DNA of 64,000 nt from Sphingobium abikonense NBRC 16140 (GTDB lineage Bacteria; Pseudomonadota; Alphaproteobacteria; Sphingomonadales; Sphingomonadaceae), in the NCBI RefSeq assembly GCF_001598335.1, contig NZ_BCYT01000004.1, positions 1 through 64,000 on the forward strand, read 5' to 3'. Below the pieces are notes generated by a model. That model made no database searches and had not been told where the DNA came from. It was given only the letters and a program-made list of their open reading frames with translations. This document shows positions 54,505 through 63,569 of the stretch, one piece after another (the first letter of the stretch is position 1; each line of letters opens with the position of its first letter). The position numbers were made by a program, and so were the translations under genes.

Positions 54505-55503
54505 TCAAATTTCGAAATTGATCATCTGGGCCATGATGAATGCGCCGATGCCCATCCAGCACATGCCGCCGATGCCAATGACCTGCATCGTGCTCAGCCC
54601 GAAAATCCCTGCCGGATCAGGCGTGAAAAAGGGCTTCATATATTCAAAGTTGATGTAGCAGATCATGCCGAACACCAGGAATGGCAGCACGCCGATAATA
54701 TAGGCCGACGCCTTGGACTCCGATGACATGGCGCGGATCTTCAGCTTCATCTGCGACCGCTGGCGCAGCACGGTGGCCAAGTTCGACAGGGTTTCGGCCA
54801 GGTTGCCGCCCGTTTCGCGCTGGATCGACAAGGTGATGACGAAAAACTGGAATTCCGCCGTGCCCAGCCGATCGGCGGTTTCCTGAAGCGCCTGCTCCAT
54901 TGTCCGGCCGATCTTGATGCGTTCGGTGATAAGCTTGAATTCCTCGCCCACCGGGCCGGGAATTTCATTCGACACCACGCCCAGCGTCTCGGCGATCGGC
55001 AGGCCCGAGCGCAGACCGCGCGTGAGCAATTCCAGCGCATCGGGAAATTTCGCATTGAACTGGCTGACTCGCTTGGTGATCAGCCGTCCGACCCACCAGT
55101 GCGGCAAGCCCAGGCCAGCCGCCGCGCCCACCAGCAGGGCGAAGAAAAACGGAAATCCGCGCAGTGCCAGCAGGGCGGTAATCAGCAGGAAGATGATCGC
55201 GCACGCCGTCATATACTGACTGAGCGTCCACTTCTTGCCGGTCATCTTGATGCGCTTGGCCAGATTGTCCGGGTTCGGAACCAGGGACACCAGCATCTTG
55301 GCCTCGCCGCCGGTAGGGCGATTGGAAATCGCCCGGCGCATGCGCGCCTCCAGCAAGGCTTCCGCTGATTCGCCATAGCGGCCGCGGATCGTCGCGACGC
55401 GGCGCTTGCGCGCCTTTTCGGGCGACGGACCGGCAAAGGCCATCGCCACCATCCCCAGCATCGCTGCCAGCAGCACCGCGATCAAGATGACATTGCCGTC
55501 CAT
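54505..55503 (-). CDS. tadB: Tad pilus platform protein TadB
   Basis: 332 residues with about five membrane segments and a T2SSF domain: FPDALELLTRGLRSGLPIAETLGVVSNEIPGPVGEEF, then FFVITLSIQRETGGNLAETLSNLATVLRQR. It pairs with TadC. In most Tad loci the motor ATPase gene cpaF lies just before it; here only 53 bp separate it from cpaE. Confidence 0.94.
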   Translation of the reverse strand: MDGNVILIAVLLAAMLGMVAMAFAGPSPEKARKRRVATIRGRYGESAEALLEARMRRAISNRPTGGEAKMLVSLVPNPDNLAKRIKMTGKKWTLSQYMTACAIIFLLITALLALRGFPFFFALLVGAAAGLGLPHWWVGRLITKRVSQFNAKFPDALELLTRGLRSGLPIAETLGVVSNEIPGPVGEEFKLITERIKIGRTMEQALQETADRLGTAEFQFFVITLSIQRETGGNLAETLSNLATVLRQRSQMKLKIRAMSSESKASAYIIGVLPFLVFGMICYINFEYMKPFFTPDPAGIFGLSTMQVIGIGGMCWMGIGAFIMAQMINFEI

Positions 55504-55525
55504 GCATTCGCCCCGTCCGCTATCG

Positions 55526-55547
55526 GCCGCCCTTGGCTAAGGGCGGC
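55526..55547. other. Hairpin in the cpaE-tadB gap
   Basis: GCCGCCCTT pairs with AAGGGCGGC around a 4-nt loop, a perfect 9-bp stem. It lies exactly where cpaF would be expected. No T-tract follows on either strand, so it is not a standard terminator. Confidence 0.6.
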
Positions 55548-55556
55548 GCGCATTCC

Positions 55557-56831
55557 TCAGTTTTCGCTCGCGACCTTGTCCTTGCGGCGCGCAGCCAACA
55601 TGCCCTTGAGGTCGATCTTGTTCAGCAGGGATTCGCCCTTGCCCGACGGACGCGCATCGCCGTCCTTGTCTTCGGAACCCAGCGCTTCGTTGAGCAATGC
55701 GGTGCAGGCCGCGCCCACCTTGCTACCCTTGGCGACTTCGGCCAGCGTCTTGCCCAGCTTTGCCGCCTGCGATGCGACGCGCAGGTCGAACGGGATCAGG
55801 ATATCGACCTTGCGCTCGATCGACTGCTCGAAATCCTTGCGGCTGATTTCCGGCGATCCGGTCTGCACTTTGTTGGCGACGACGACCGCGCGCGCCTGGG
55901 GCGCATTGGTCTTGAGCCAGGACAGGATGCGAATAGTATCGCGCGCGGCCGCCAGCGTCAGTTCGGTCACGACCAGCGCGGTGTTCACATCACCCATCAG
56001 GTGCGGATGCTGAATGAGCATGCCGCGTGGCAGGTCGATGACGCTGCATTCAAAAGCGGTGTGGAATTCTTCCAGCAATTGATAGAAAGCGCCGCCATCG
56101 GTCAGCATCGGCTGGCTGATCGGCGCCTCGGCGGACAGGATCGCCAGCGTGTCGCTGGCACGGACCATCGCGCGTTCAATGAACAGGCCGTCGATGCGGC
56201 TGGGATTTTCGATCGCGTCGGTCAGCCCGCGACCCGGTTCCAGGTCCAGCGCCAGCGCGTTGGTGCCGAAATGCACGTCCAGGTCCAAGAGGGCGGTCGC
56301 CCGCTTCTTCTTGTCCGACAGCATCCAGGCGAGCGAGGTGGCGATGCTGGACGCGCCGACGCCGCCGCGCGTGCCGATGACCGCCATGGTGCAGTGCGGC
56401 CGTTCCGGGCCAGTGTCACGCGGCGCCATGAAGACGGCCTGTGCTTGTGCCAGCGCATCGCGCAGCTGGTCAGCGCCAAAGGGTTTCAGCAGATAATCCT
56501 GAATGCCGCTGGCGACGAGATCGCGATAGAGGCGGACGTCGTTCACCTGACCGGCCGCGATCACTACGGTGCCGGGTTCACATACTTCCGCCAGGCTGTT
56601 GATGTCATTGAGCGGATCGCCGCTCTCTGACATGTCGACGAACAGGATTTGCGGCGAGGCGGTGATGGACAATGTCTGGACGGCATTGCGCATGCCGCCC
56701 TTGTTCACCTTTTCAGGCGCCCAGCCCATTTCGGCGGCGACAGCGCGCAGCACGTCGAAGCTGTGATCGTCGCAGACAAAGGCATGAAACGGATCGCGCA
56801 GGGCGCCGCCCGGTTTCCAGGGTGCGTTCAT
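55557..56831 (-). CDS. cpaE: Pilus assembly ATPase CpaE/TadZ
   Basis: 424 residues from ATG 56831, one base after the cpaD stop; an ATG at 56870 lies inside cpaD. The N-terminal 130 residues are a receiver-like domain (VCDDHSFDVLRAVAAEMGW; LFVDMSESGDPLNDI). A MinD/ParA-type ATPase follows with a deviant P-loop GTRGGVGASSIATSLAW. TadZ localises the Tad machine to the pole. The C-terminal 40 residues are charged and probably flexible. Confidence 0.93.
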   Translation of the reverse strand: MNAPWKPGGALRDPFHAFVCDDHSFDVLRAVAAEMGWAPEKVNKGGMRNAVQTLSITASPQILFVDMSESGDPLNDINSLAEVCEPGTVVIAAGQVNDVRLYRDLVASGIQDYLLKPFGADQLRDALAQAQAVFMAPRDTGPERPHCTMAVIGTRGGVGASSIATSLAWMLSDKKKRATALLDLDVHFGTNALALDLEPGRGLTDAIENPSRIDGLFIERAMVRASDTLAILSAEAPISQPMLTDGGAFYQLLEEFHTAFECSVIDLPRGMLIQHPHLMGDVNTALVVTELTLAAARDTIRILSWLKTNAPQARAVVVANKVQTGSPEISRKDFEQSIERKVDILIPFDLRVASQAAKLGKTLAEVAKGSKVGAACTALLNEALGSEDKDGDARPSGKGESLLNKIDLKGMLAARRKDKVASEN

Positions 56832-56832
56832 G

Positions 56833-57480
56833 TTATTGCTGGCCTCCCGCCTGAAGCTGCTTGAGATCACCCGCGCCCGTGGGCGCCTTTTCGCGATAGG
56901 TGGAAATGGCGCGGTTGGACGTCGCGGTCCGCAGATCGCTGTCGCTCGACTGGCCGCGCACCAGATCTTCCGGATTGGCGACCATGGCGGCCAGATTGCT
57001 GTTCACGCCGCAGCCGAAGTTCGACGAGGTGCCCAGCGTCATTTCGCTTTCCTGCTTGGCGCTCCAGTCGGGGCAGCCAGGCACGCTGGCGGTGGCGCGG
57101 CGCACGATCAGGCGGATGCTCCCCTGTGGCGCTGCACCAGCAACGGCCGAGCTGTCCTCACCGACCAGCAGGCCGTGGCGCGCCACGACATTGGCGATGC
57201 CTTCGCGCAGCGCCGGGCCATAATAGCCGTCATTCACAATGGCGACCTGATCGCCATAGCCAAGGCCGATCGACACGAACCAGTCGTTGAGGCGTGCAGC
57301 TTCGGCCGGGGGTAGCGTATCGCCGGACCCCGCCATCACGTCGAAGGTATAGGCGGCGTGGCTCACCACCGGCTGATGCACCGATTCGACGCCGCGATTG
57401 GAGCTGTCGGACGTGCAGGCCGCCAACGGCAGCGCCAGCACGGCGAGGGCGCCCAGGGTCTTGAGGGACAGAGAGGTCAT
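56833..57480 (-). CDS. cpaD: Pilus biogenesis lipoprotein CpaD
   Basis: 215 residues from ATG 57480, with AAGGAAATG at the start. The lipobox is LPLAAC (Cys near residue 21). The CpaD domain includes LNDWFVSIGLGYGDQVAIVNDG and, at the end, PGCPDWSAKQ, NFGCGVNSNLAAMVANPEDLVRG with two cysteines. It helps the CpaC secretin reach or function in the outer membrane. It lies 16 bp after cpaC. Confidence 0.92.
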   Translation of the reverse strand: MTSLSLKTLGALAVLALPLAACTSDSSNRGVESVHQPVVSHAAYTFDVMAGSGDTLPPAEAARLNDWFVSIGLGYGDQVAIVNDGYYGPALREGIANVVARHGLLVGEDSSAVAGAAPQGSIRLIVRRATASVPGCPDWSAKQESEMTLGTSSNFGCGVNSNLAAMVANPEDLVRGQSSDSDLRTATSNRAISTYREKAPTGAGDLKQLQAGGQQ

Positions 57481-57496
57481 TTCCTTGGTCCTTCCG

Positions 57497-58966
57497 TCAG
57501 AAACTGAAGCCGGGAGCGGCATCGCCATCCTTGCGGGCGACGACCGGCGGCGATGCGGCCGATGCTTCCGGGCCGGGTGTCGGCATCGGAGCGCCGGGCG
57601 CGCGGCTGGGCATCGGGCGGCGCGCGCCGCTGGTGCCGCTATGGCTGCGTTGCAGGAACAGGCCTTCGCCAAGGTCGGCGTTGCGATAGCCGTCGGTCGG
57701 CAGGCGCACGTCCGACGCGTTCATCGGCTTCACCAGATAGGGGGTGACGACGATGACCAGCTCGGTTTCATTGCGCTGGAACTGGCGCGACTTGAACAGG
57801 CTGCCCAGGATCGGCAGGTTGCCAAGACCAGGGATCTTGTTGACGTTGTTCGACGCTTCGTTGTTCAGCAGGCCCGCGATCATGAAGGCCTGCCCCGAAC
57901 CCAGCTCAACCGTCGTTTCAGCTGTGCGGCTCTTGAGCGCAGGCACATTGGCGTTGATCGAGAAGTCGAGGCTGGACACAGTCGGGCGGACGCGCAGCGA
58001 AATGCGGCCATCGGCCAGCACCGTTGGCGTGAAGGCCAGCTGCACGCCATATTGCTTGAATTCGATGCTGTTGCCCTGAAGCCCGTTGGAAACAGTGTAG
58101 GGATATTCGCCGCCTGCCAGGAAGCTGGCGGTTTCGCCCGACAATGCGGTCAGGTTGGGCTGTGCCAGCGTGGAAGCAAGCCCGCTCGATTCGGCAAGGT
58201 CCAGCGCCCCGGCAATGTCCATGCCCAGGATACGGGCGACGCCGCCCAGGCTGTAGCCGCCATCGGTCGGGTTTGTGAATTCCCAAGTGTTGTTGTCGGC
58301 GTTGAATTGCGCGAAGTCGCGCAGGCCGCCGCCGACATTGCCAGCCACCTTGCCGCCGCTTCGATCAATGCTCGCGAAATTGGTGCCGATCTTGTGGCCG
58401 ACATCCTTGGCGACTTCGGCGATCTTGACCTGGAGCATGACCTGCAGGGGCGTCGCCATGCGCAGCCGGCTGACGACCGTCACATCCTTGCCGACAAAGG
58501 CCTGGGTCAGCCTTTCGACCTCGGCGGCATCCTCGGGCGCCTGGATCGTGCCGGTGAGCAGCACCATGCCGTTCATCGTGTTCACGGCGATATTTGCGCC
58601 AGGCATGGCGATGCGCAGCATGTCGTCGATGCTGGTGATGTTGTTGCCGACCCGGACGGTGCCTGAAAACAGCACCTTGCCGTTGGGAGCGGTAGCGAAG
58701 ACCGTGGTTTCACCCGCCTTCTTGGCGATCAGATACAGCTGGTTCTGCGAGCGGACATGGACGTCGACCACTTCGGGGTCGGCGATCACCACGTCCGACA
58801 TCTTGGCCGGCAGGTTGATGACGCGGCTGCCGCCCACGGACAGGAGGATCGCATTGTCCTGCATGCTGGAGGTCGCGGCATTGAGCGCGCTGGTGGGTGC
58901 GGCGGCGCAGGCGACCGCCAGGCCGATCGCGATCGCGGGACCGGCAAGCTTGTGCATAGGCTTCAT
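57497..58966 (-). CDS. cpaC: Tad pilus secretin CpaC (RcpA)
   Basis: 489 residues. A signal peptide (residues 1-27) is followed by the pilus N-terminal domain (DNAILLSVGGSRVINLPAKMSDVVIADPEVV), a BON-like segment (VNTMNGMVLLTGTIQAPEDAAEV) and the secretin domain (ALSGETASFLAGGEYPY; VELGSGQAFMIAGLL; PGLGNLPILGSLF). The Pro-rich tail is typical of sphingomonad members. It forms the outer-membrane pore of the Tad pilus. Confidence 0.94.
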   Translation of the reverse strand: MKPMHKLAGPAIAIGLAVACAAAPTSALNAATSSMQDNAILLSVGGSRVINLPAKMSDVVIADPEVVDVHVRSQNQLYLIAKKAGETTVFATAPNGKVLFSGTVRVGNNITSIDDMLRIAMPGANIAVNTMNGMVLLTGTIQAPEDAAEVERLTQAFVGKDVTVVSRLRMATPLQVMLQVKIAEVAKDVGHKIGTNFASIDRSGGKVAGNVGGGLRDFAQFNADNNTWEFTNPTDGGYSLGGVARILGMDIAGALDLAESSGLASTLAQPNLTALSGETASFLAGGEYPYTVSNGLQGNSIEFKQYGVQLAFTPTVLADGRISLRVRPTVSSLDFSINANVPALKSRTAETTVELGSGQAFMIAGLLNNEASNNVNKIPGLGNLPILGSLFKSRQFQRNETELVIVVTPYLVKPMNASDVRLPTDGYRNADLGEGLFLQRSHSGTSGARRPMPSRAPGAPMPTPGPEASAASPPVVARKDGDAAPGFSF

Positions 58967-58967
58967 C

Positions 58968-59981
58968 TTACTTCCCCCCGACCGGAACTTCGGTCACTGT
59001 GGTGCCACGCGCCACGCGGATCGTCGGCCCCTTGAAGGCGACGGTGCCGACCGGTGCGCCATTGGCGGCCATGGCGGGCGGCACGGGTGCCTCGGCCTTG
59101 GCGGGCACGGAGCTGCGCTGATAGCGTGATACGTCGGCGCCCGTGGAATAGGTGCTGCCCCGATCGACCGGCCGCGCCGCGAGCTTGGCGAGGATGGCCT
59201 TTTCAGCGGCCGGACTCGCGCCCTCGGGCAGGTCGACGTCAGCGCCGGCGATGGCGGCGTCCAGATCCGATGGCGTGTCCGCCATGGACCGCAGCGACAT
59301 CGACAGTGAACCTACCGTCTGTGCCACCGCGATTTTCTCGGCGATCTTGGGTGTGACTTCCAGCGTGACGTTGGAATAGGTCTGGACAACGGGTTTTCCG
59401 TCAGGGCCAAGCGCATCCATCCGCTGATCGGTCGCCAGCACGCGCAGGTTGCGAAGGATGGTTTCCGACACCTTGAGCGGTTCGCCATCGCCGCCGCCTG
59501 CCACGCTTTGCGTCAGGACCAGGTCGATGCGGTCGCCTGGAAAGACGAAGCCGGCAACCGAGGTTTGGGCCGACACCGGCACCGTGACCGCGCGCATGCC
59601 CGGCGCCAGTGCAGCCGCCAGGAAACCACGATCGCCGGGCTTCACCAGTGCGCCTTGCGTCAAGGGCTGACCGGCCGTGATGGCGGTGCGCACGACGCTG
59701 CCCGCCAGCTTGGTCGGATCCGCCTGGCCGCGCAGATAATAGGCCTGCTCGACCAGATCCTTGGGCCAGGGCTGGAAGCGGAAGCTTTCCGCATCGAGGA
59801 TGGTCCCCACCGGCAACGCCTTGACGGCCACCAGCACATGCGGCTGATCGGGCTCGACCGGCATATTCGCAGCATTGACAGATGGCGTGCTCGACGAACT
59901 CAGCATGTTGCGCGCGAGCAGCGCTGTTGTAACGGCTATGATCAGCGCGCCAACAAGCAGCACGATCTTCTTAGCATCCAT
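58968..59981 (-). CDS. cpaB: Pilus assembly protein CpaB (RcpC)
   Basis: 337 residues from ATG 59981. One membrane segment at about residues 6-24 is followed by a SAF domain (VLVAVKALPVGTILDAESFRFQPWP; VRTAITAGQPLTQGALV) and the RcpC-type region FVFPGDRIDLVLTQSV. CpaB is a periplasmic partner of the secretin. Two base pairs separate its stop from the cpaC start region. The frame extends upstream to 60029 but the longer version would hide the membrane segment. Confidence 0.92.
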   Translation of the reverse strand: MDAKKIVLLVGALIIAVTTALLARNMLSSSSTPSVNAANMPVEPDQPHVLVAVKALPVGTILDAESFRFQPWPKDLVEQAYYLRGQADPTKLAGSVVRTAITAGQPLTQGALVKPGDRGFLAAALAPGMRAVTVPVSAQTSVAGFVFPGDRIDLVLTQSVAGGGDGEPLKVSETILRNLRVLATDQRMDALGPDGKPVVQTYSNVTLEVTPKIAEKIAVAQTVGSLSMSLRSMADTPSDLDAAIAGADVDLPEGASPAAEKAILAKLAARPVDRGSTYSTGADVSRYQRSSVPAKAEAPVPPAMAANGAPVGTVAFKGPTIRVARGTTVTEVPVGGK

Positions 59982-60032
59982 GACGAAAAACGCCTCCCTC
60001 GAGCGGGTGCCATGCCCCCATTGCCCCACTCA

Positions 60033-60506
60033 TCACGCAAATTGGTTAAGATATCGTTCGCCAATTACCCACAATCCTGCGAGTGATATGGCGACACCGT
60101 AAGGAATCTCCGGTTGTCCCGGCTTTTTGGCGATCCGATGGTGGATCAGGACCACAAGCGTTACCGCGCCGCCCAGCACCGCCATCAGCATCACCAGCGC
60201 CAGCAGCGCCTGCCAAGGAAACCACAGCGCCAGGGCGCCGAGCAGCTTGACGTCGCCCCCGCCCATCATGCCGAGCGCAAACAAGGCAGCAAACAGCGCG
60301 AAGACGATCAGGCCAAGCAACAGCTGGGTTGCCATGCCCGGCCAGATGTCCAGCCCGCATGCCAGCCACCACAGAGGCGCGAGCAAGGCGACAGCCAGGT
60401 TCAGGCGATTGGAAATGATGCGCGCGCGCATGTCGGTGATCGCCGCAGCGATCAGCAGCGCGCAAAGAGCGATCATCAGCGCCCACTGGAAATATTGCCC
60501 CGACAT
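60033..60506 (-). CDS. cpaA: Prepilin peptidase CpaA (TadV)
   Basis: 157 residues from ATG 60506; an ATG two codons earlier is possible. It is a short A24 aspartic protease with six membrane segments. The catalytic aspartates are in TDMRARIISN near residue 25 and in GMMGGGDVKLLGAL near residue 83. It cleaves prepilin and pseudopilin leaders. The substrate pilin gene is not in the window. Its start is only 21 bp from the divergent hydrolase start. Confidence 0.93.
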   Translation of the reverse strand: MSGQYFQWALMIALCALLIAAAITDMRARIISNRLNLAVALLAPLWWLACGLDIWPGMATQLLLGLIVFALFAALFALGMMGGGDVKLLGALALWFPWQALLALVMLMAVLGGAVTLVVLIHHRIAKKPGQPEIPYGVAISLAGLWVIGERYLNQFA

Positions 60507-60527
60507 GCGCACTATTCCCTAGACCGC

Positions 60528-61514
60528 ATGGCTTACCAAACCGTAACCATGCGCGCGATGGATTCGCCGCTATTCCCCGCTTCCCAGCCGTTCGACCGGC
60601 GGGCCTGGCCGATGAACGGGCGGCTGGACTTCTGGCATGCGCGGGACGGCTGGCCGATCCGTCGCTATCGTCTGGGCGATGGTGCGCGCGGTCGACTGCT
60701 GGTCATCAATGGCCGTGGCGACATGATCGAGAAATATCTTGAACTGATCGACCATATGGCGCGGCGTGGCTGGGCCGTCACCGCGTTCGACTGGCGCGGG
60801 CAGGGCGGGTCGGGCCGGCTGACGGACGATCCGCTATGCGGGCATATTCCCGACTTCGCCGACTATATCACGGACCTGCGCGACCTTGCACGGGACTGGC
60901 GTGCGGATGGCGAAGGGCCGACCGCGATGCTGGGGCATTCGATGGGCGGGCATATGCTGCTGCGCGCGCTCAACGAAGGCATGACGCAGCCCGACGCCGC
61001 CATTTTGACCGCGCCGATGCTCGGGTTGCAGACAGGGCCGATGCCGCGCTGGCTGGCGGTCGCCCTGACGCGCCTGATGCTGTGGCGCGGCCTGGGAGAC
61101 AGGCGCGCCTGGACGCAAAAGGAGGAATCCGAACGCCAGCGCCGCATGCGCCAGAAGCGGCTGACTCACGATCCCGAACGCTATGCCGACGAAATCTGGT
61201 GGCGCGACCATAGCCGGGAGATCGCCTTGGGACCGCCCAGTTGGTCCTGGGTCAACCAGGCGCTCGAATCGACGCGCGCCTTGGAGCAGGGCGATGGACT
61301 GTCGCGCATTCAATGCCCCATGCTGATCTTGGCGGCGCAAACCGACCAGCTGGTGTCGACGGCTGCGATCCGCCGCTTTGCCGCCCGATTGCCCACCGCG
61401 CGCCTGCATGTCTATGGCCGCGAGGCGGCGCATGAAATTCTGCGGGAGCTGGACCCGGTGCGGCTTGATGCGTTCGCCCGGATCGAGGCGTTTCTGGACG
61501 AGACGGCACGTTGA
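60528..61514 (+). CDS. Alpha/beta hydrolase, lysophospholipase-like
   Basis: 328 residues from ATG 60528; ATGs at 60549 and 60558 are alternatives and would leave more room for a promoter. The nucleophile elbow is GHSMGG near residue 143, with the acid in AAQTDQLVS and the His in REAAHEIL. RGDMIEKYLELIDHMARRGW and FDWRGQGGSGR match serine aminopeptidase/lysophospholipase PldB-type proteins. The substrate is unknown. Its stop overlaps the next gene (TTGA). Confidence 0.85.
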   Translation: MAYQTVTMRAMDSPLFPASQPFDRRAWPMNGRLDFWHARDGWPIRRYRLGDGARGRLLVINGRGDMIEKYLELIDHMARRGWAVTAFDWRGQGGSGRLTDDPLCGHIPDFADYITDLRDLARDWRADGEGPTAMLGHSMGGHMLLRALNEGMTQPDAAILTAPMLGLQTGPMPRWLAVALTRLMLWRGLGDRRAWTQKEESERQRRMRQKRLTHDPERYADEIWWRDHSREIALGPPSWSWVNQALESTRALEQGDGLSRIQCPMLILAAQTDQLVSTAAIRRFAARLPTARLHVYGREAAHEILRELDPVRLDAFARIEAFLDETAR

Positions 61515-62614
61515 AGACCTATGATATCGTCATTATCGGTGGCGGCATGGCGGGCGCGAGCCTGGGCGCGTATCTTGCGGCCGATGCCAGCGTCCTGATT
61601 GTGGAGATGGAGCCGCAGCCGGGCTATCATGCCACCGGTCGGTCCGTGGCGTTCTGGGAAGAAACCTATGGCGGCGCGGCAGTGCAGCCGCTGACCACCG
61701 CGTCCGGGCCGTTGCTGGCGTCTCCTGATCCCGGTTTTCACGATCGCAGCTTCCTCTCGCCGCGGCGGACGCTGCATGTGGGGCGCGCTGGCGACGAAGC
61801 ACTGCGCAACGCCCTGCTGACCCGATTCGCTGGCAAGGTCGAGCTGGACTCCGTCGATCCAGCGCCGCTGGTGCCGGGCCTGCGGCCGGATTGGACCATC
61901 GGCGTGATGGAGGAGAGTTGCCGCGACATCGACGTGGCCGCGCTGCATCAGGCCTATCTGCGCCGCTTCGCCGCAAACGGTGGCGACATATGGCTGAATG
62001 CGAGGCTTGAATCGGCGCGACCCGATGAAGGCGGCTGGTGTATCCGGACGTCTCAGGGCGTCGTGCAATGTGGGCTGCTGGTCAATGCTGCCGGCGCTTG
62101 GGCGGATGATGTCGCCATCCGCAGCGGCGTCGCACCCATCGGCATCACGCCCCTGCGCCGCACTGTGGTGCAATTGAGCGTGCCCGCCATGCCATCGGCC
62201 GACCTGCCGCTCATCATGGATTTGCGGGCAGGATTCTATTTCAAGCCGGAAGGACCGGGTCGCGTCTGGCTGACCCCGCATGATGAAGCTCCGTCGCCGC
62301 CATGCGACGCCGCGCCCGAGGAATTGGCAGTGGCGCAGGCGGTCGCCCGGTTCGAGGAGGTGGTGGACTGGCCGGTCGAACGGATTGAGCATCGCTGGGC
62401 GGGTCTGCGCAGCTTTGCGCCCGATCGCGCGCCGGTTTATGGGGCCGACCCCGCGCAGCCTAACTTTTTCTGGTTCGCCGGGCAGGGGGGGTTTGGCATC
62501 CAGACTGCACCGGCCGCCGCGCTTCTGGGGCAGGCGCTAATCACGCAGTCGCCATTGCCGCCCGCAATTTCCAGCCTGCCTGTCGACCTGTACCGGCCCC
62601 AGCGTTTCCGCTGA
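61511..62614 (+). CDS. FAD-dependent oxidoreductase (DAO family)
   Basis: 367 residues. It starts at TTG 61511, overlapping the hydrolase stop by 4 nt; this is the only start that includes the whole FAD-binding motif YDIVIIGGGMAGASLGAYLA. ATGRSVAFWEETYGG follows the Rossmann region, and VNAAGAWADDVA and AGLRSFAPDRAPVYG are typical of glycine/D-amino-acid oxidase-like enzymes. The substrate is not evident. It ends next to the ubiG stop, with no base between them. Confidence 0.88.
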   Translation: MKTYDIVIIGGGMAGASLGAYLAADASVLIVEMEPQPGYHATGRSVAFWEETYGGAAVQPLTTASGPLLASPDPGFHDRSFLSPRRTLHVGRAGDEALRNALLTRFAGKVELDSVDPAPLVPGLRPDWTIGVMEESCRDIDVAALHQAYLRRFAANGGDIWLNARLESARPDEGGWCIRTSQGVVQCGLLVNAAGAWADDVAIRSGVAPIGITPLRRTVVQLSVPAMPSADLPLIMDLRAGFYFKPEGPGRVWLTPHDEAPSPPCDAAPEELAVAQAVARFEEVVDWPVERIEHRWAGLRSFAPDRAPVYGADPAQPNFFWFAGQGGFGIQTAPAAALLGQALITQSPLPPAISSLPVDLYRPQRFR

Positions 62615-63361
62615 TCAGCCCTTGTGCCGCGCGGTTAGCAGATAATTGATCGCCTTGTTCGCGGACAGGGCAAAGCCGCGCGCGGGATCGAAACTCAATC
62701 CGCTGCTGTCGATGACCTCCAGCCCCGCGTCGTCCAGCAATGCGGTCAGTTCGTCGGGGGTCAGAAATTTGTCCCAGTCATGTGTCCCTTTCGGAATCCC
62801 GCCAATGCTTTCGCCCACGGTAATCATGGCGATGCGCGACAATGGCGTCCGGTTGGGCGTGGACAGGATGAGCAGCCCGTCAGGCGAAACCTTGCTCGCC
62901 AGCGCGCGCACGAACGCGGCCGGATCGGCGACATGCTCGATAACCTCCATCGACGTCACCAGGTCAAAACCGCTTTCCGCCAGCTCTTCCACCGGCGTGG
63001 CGCGATAGTCGATGGTCAGCCCATGCCCTTTGGCATGACCCAGCGCCGCCGCGATATTTTCCGGCGCCGCATCCAGCCCCGTGACCGACGCGCCCAGCCG
63101 GGCAAGCGGTTCCGTCAGCAGCCCGGCACCGCACCCGACATCCAGGGCAGATTTGCCTTCCAATGGTCGGAAGGCCTTTTCCTGCCCTGGCCAATGCTGG
63201 TCGATGGCAGCGCGAATATAGCGCAGCCGCACGGGATTGAGCTTATGAAGCATCGCGCTCGATCCCCGCGGGTCCCACCAATCGGCGGCCATCGCCCCGA
63301 AATGCGCCGCTTCCTTTGGATCGATCGTCGCTTGAATACCGTCAGCCATATCTACCTTCAT
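62615..63361 (-). CDS. ubiG: Ubiquinone biosynthesis O-methyltransferase UbiG
   Basis: 248 residues from ATG 63361; an ATG at 63349 is an alternative. The start ATIDPKEAAHFGAMAADWWDPRGSSAMLHKLNPVRLRYI is the UbiG signature. The SAM motif is ALDVGCGAGLLTEPLARLGA, then TSMEVIEHVADPAAFV. UbiG does both O-methylations in ubiquinone synthesis. It is divergent from lysC, a neighbour pair seen in many alphaproteobacteria. Confidence 0.95.
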   Translation of the reverse strand: MKVDMADGIQATIDPKEAAHFGAMAADWWDPRGSSAMLHKLNPVRLRYIRAAIDQHWPGQEKAFRPLEGKSALDVGCGAGLLTEPLARLGASVTGLDAAPENIAAALGHAKGHGLTIDYRATPVEELAESGFDLVTSMEVIEHVADPAAFVRALASKVSPDGLLILSTPNRTPLSRIAMITVGESIGGIPKGTHDWDKFLTPDELTALLDDAGLEVIDSSGLSFDPARGFALSANKAINYLLTARHKG

Positions 63362-63569
63362 CTGCGGACAACGCGCTTCTAGCAGCCGGCGCGCCAGCGG
63401 CAAAGCGACGGTTGGCCGTAGCGAGGCTGGCGTTTGATCGGGCGAATGTCATGGGCGGCTCGACGATCTTGGGGATTACTTGCCATATCCGCCGCGACTG
63501 CTAATAGAGGCGCCGTTTTGCCCCTTTGGGACATATTCTTTCACATTTACGGCAAGGTTCGGCACACAA

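Noticed and set aside
60114..60527. N-terminal extension of the alpha/beta hydrolase reading through cpaA in antisense
   Set aside because: The extra 138 residues are Gln/Arg/His-rich and antisense to a clear prepilin peptidase; the hydrolase domain starts after 60528.
60507..60527. A Flp pilin gene upstream of cpaA
   Set aside because: Only 21 bp separate cpaA from the divergent hydrolase, so there is no room for one here.
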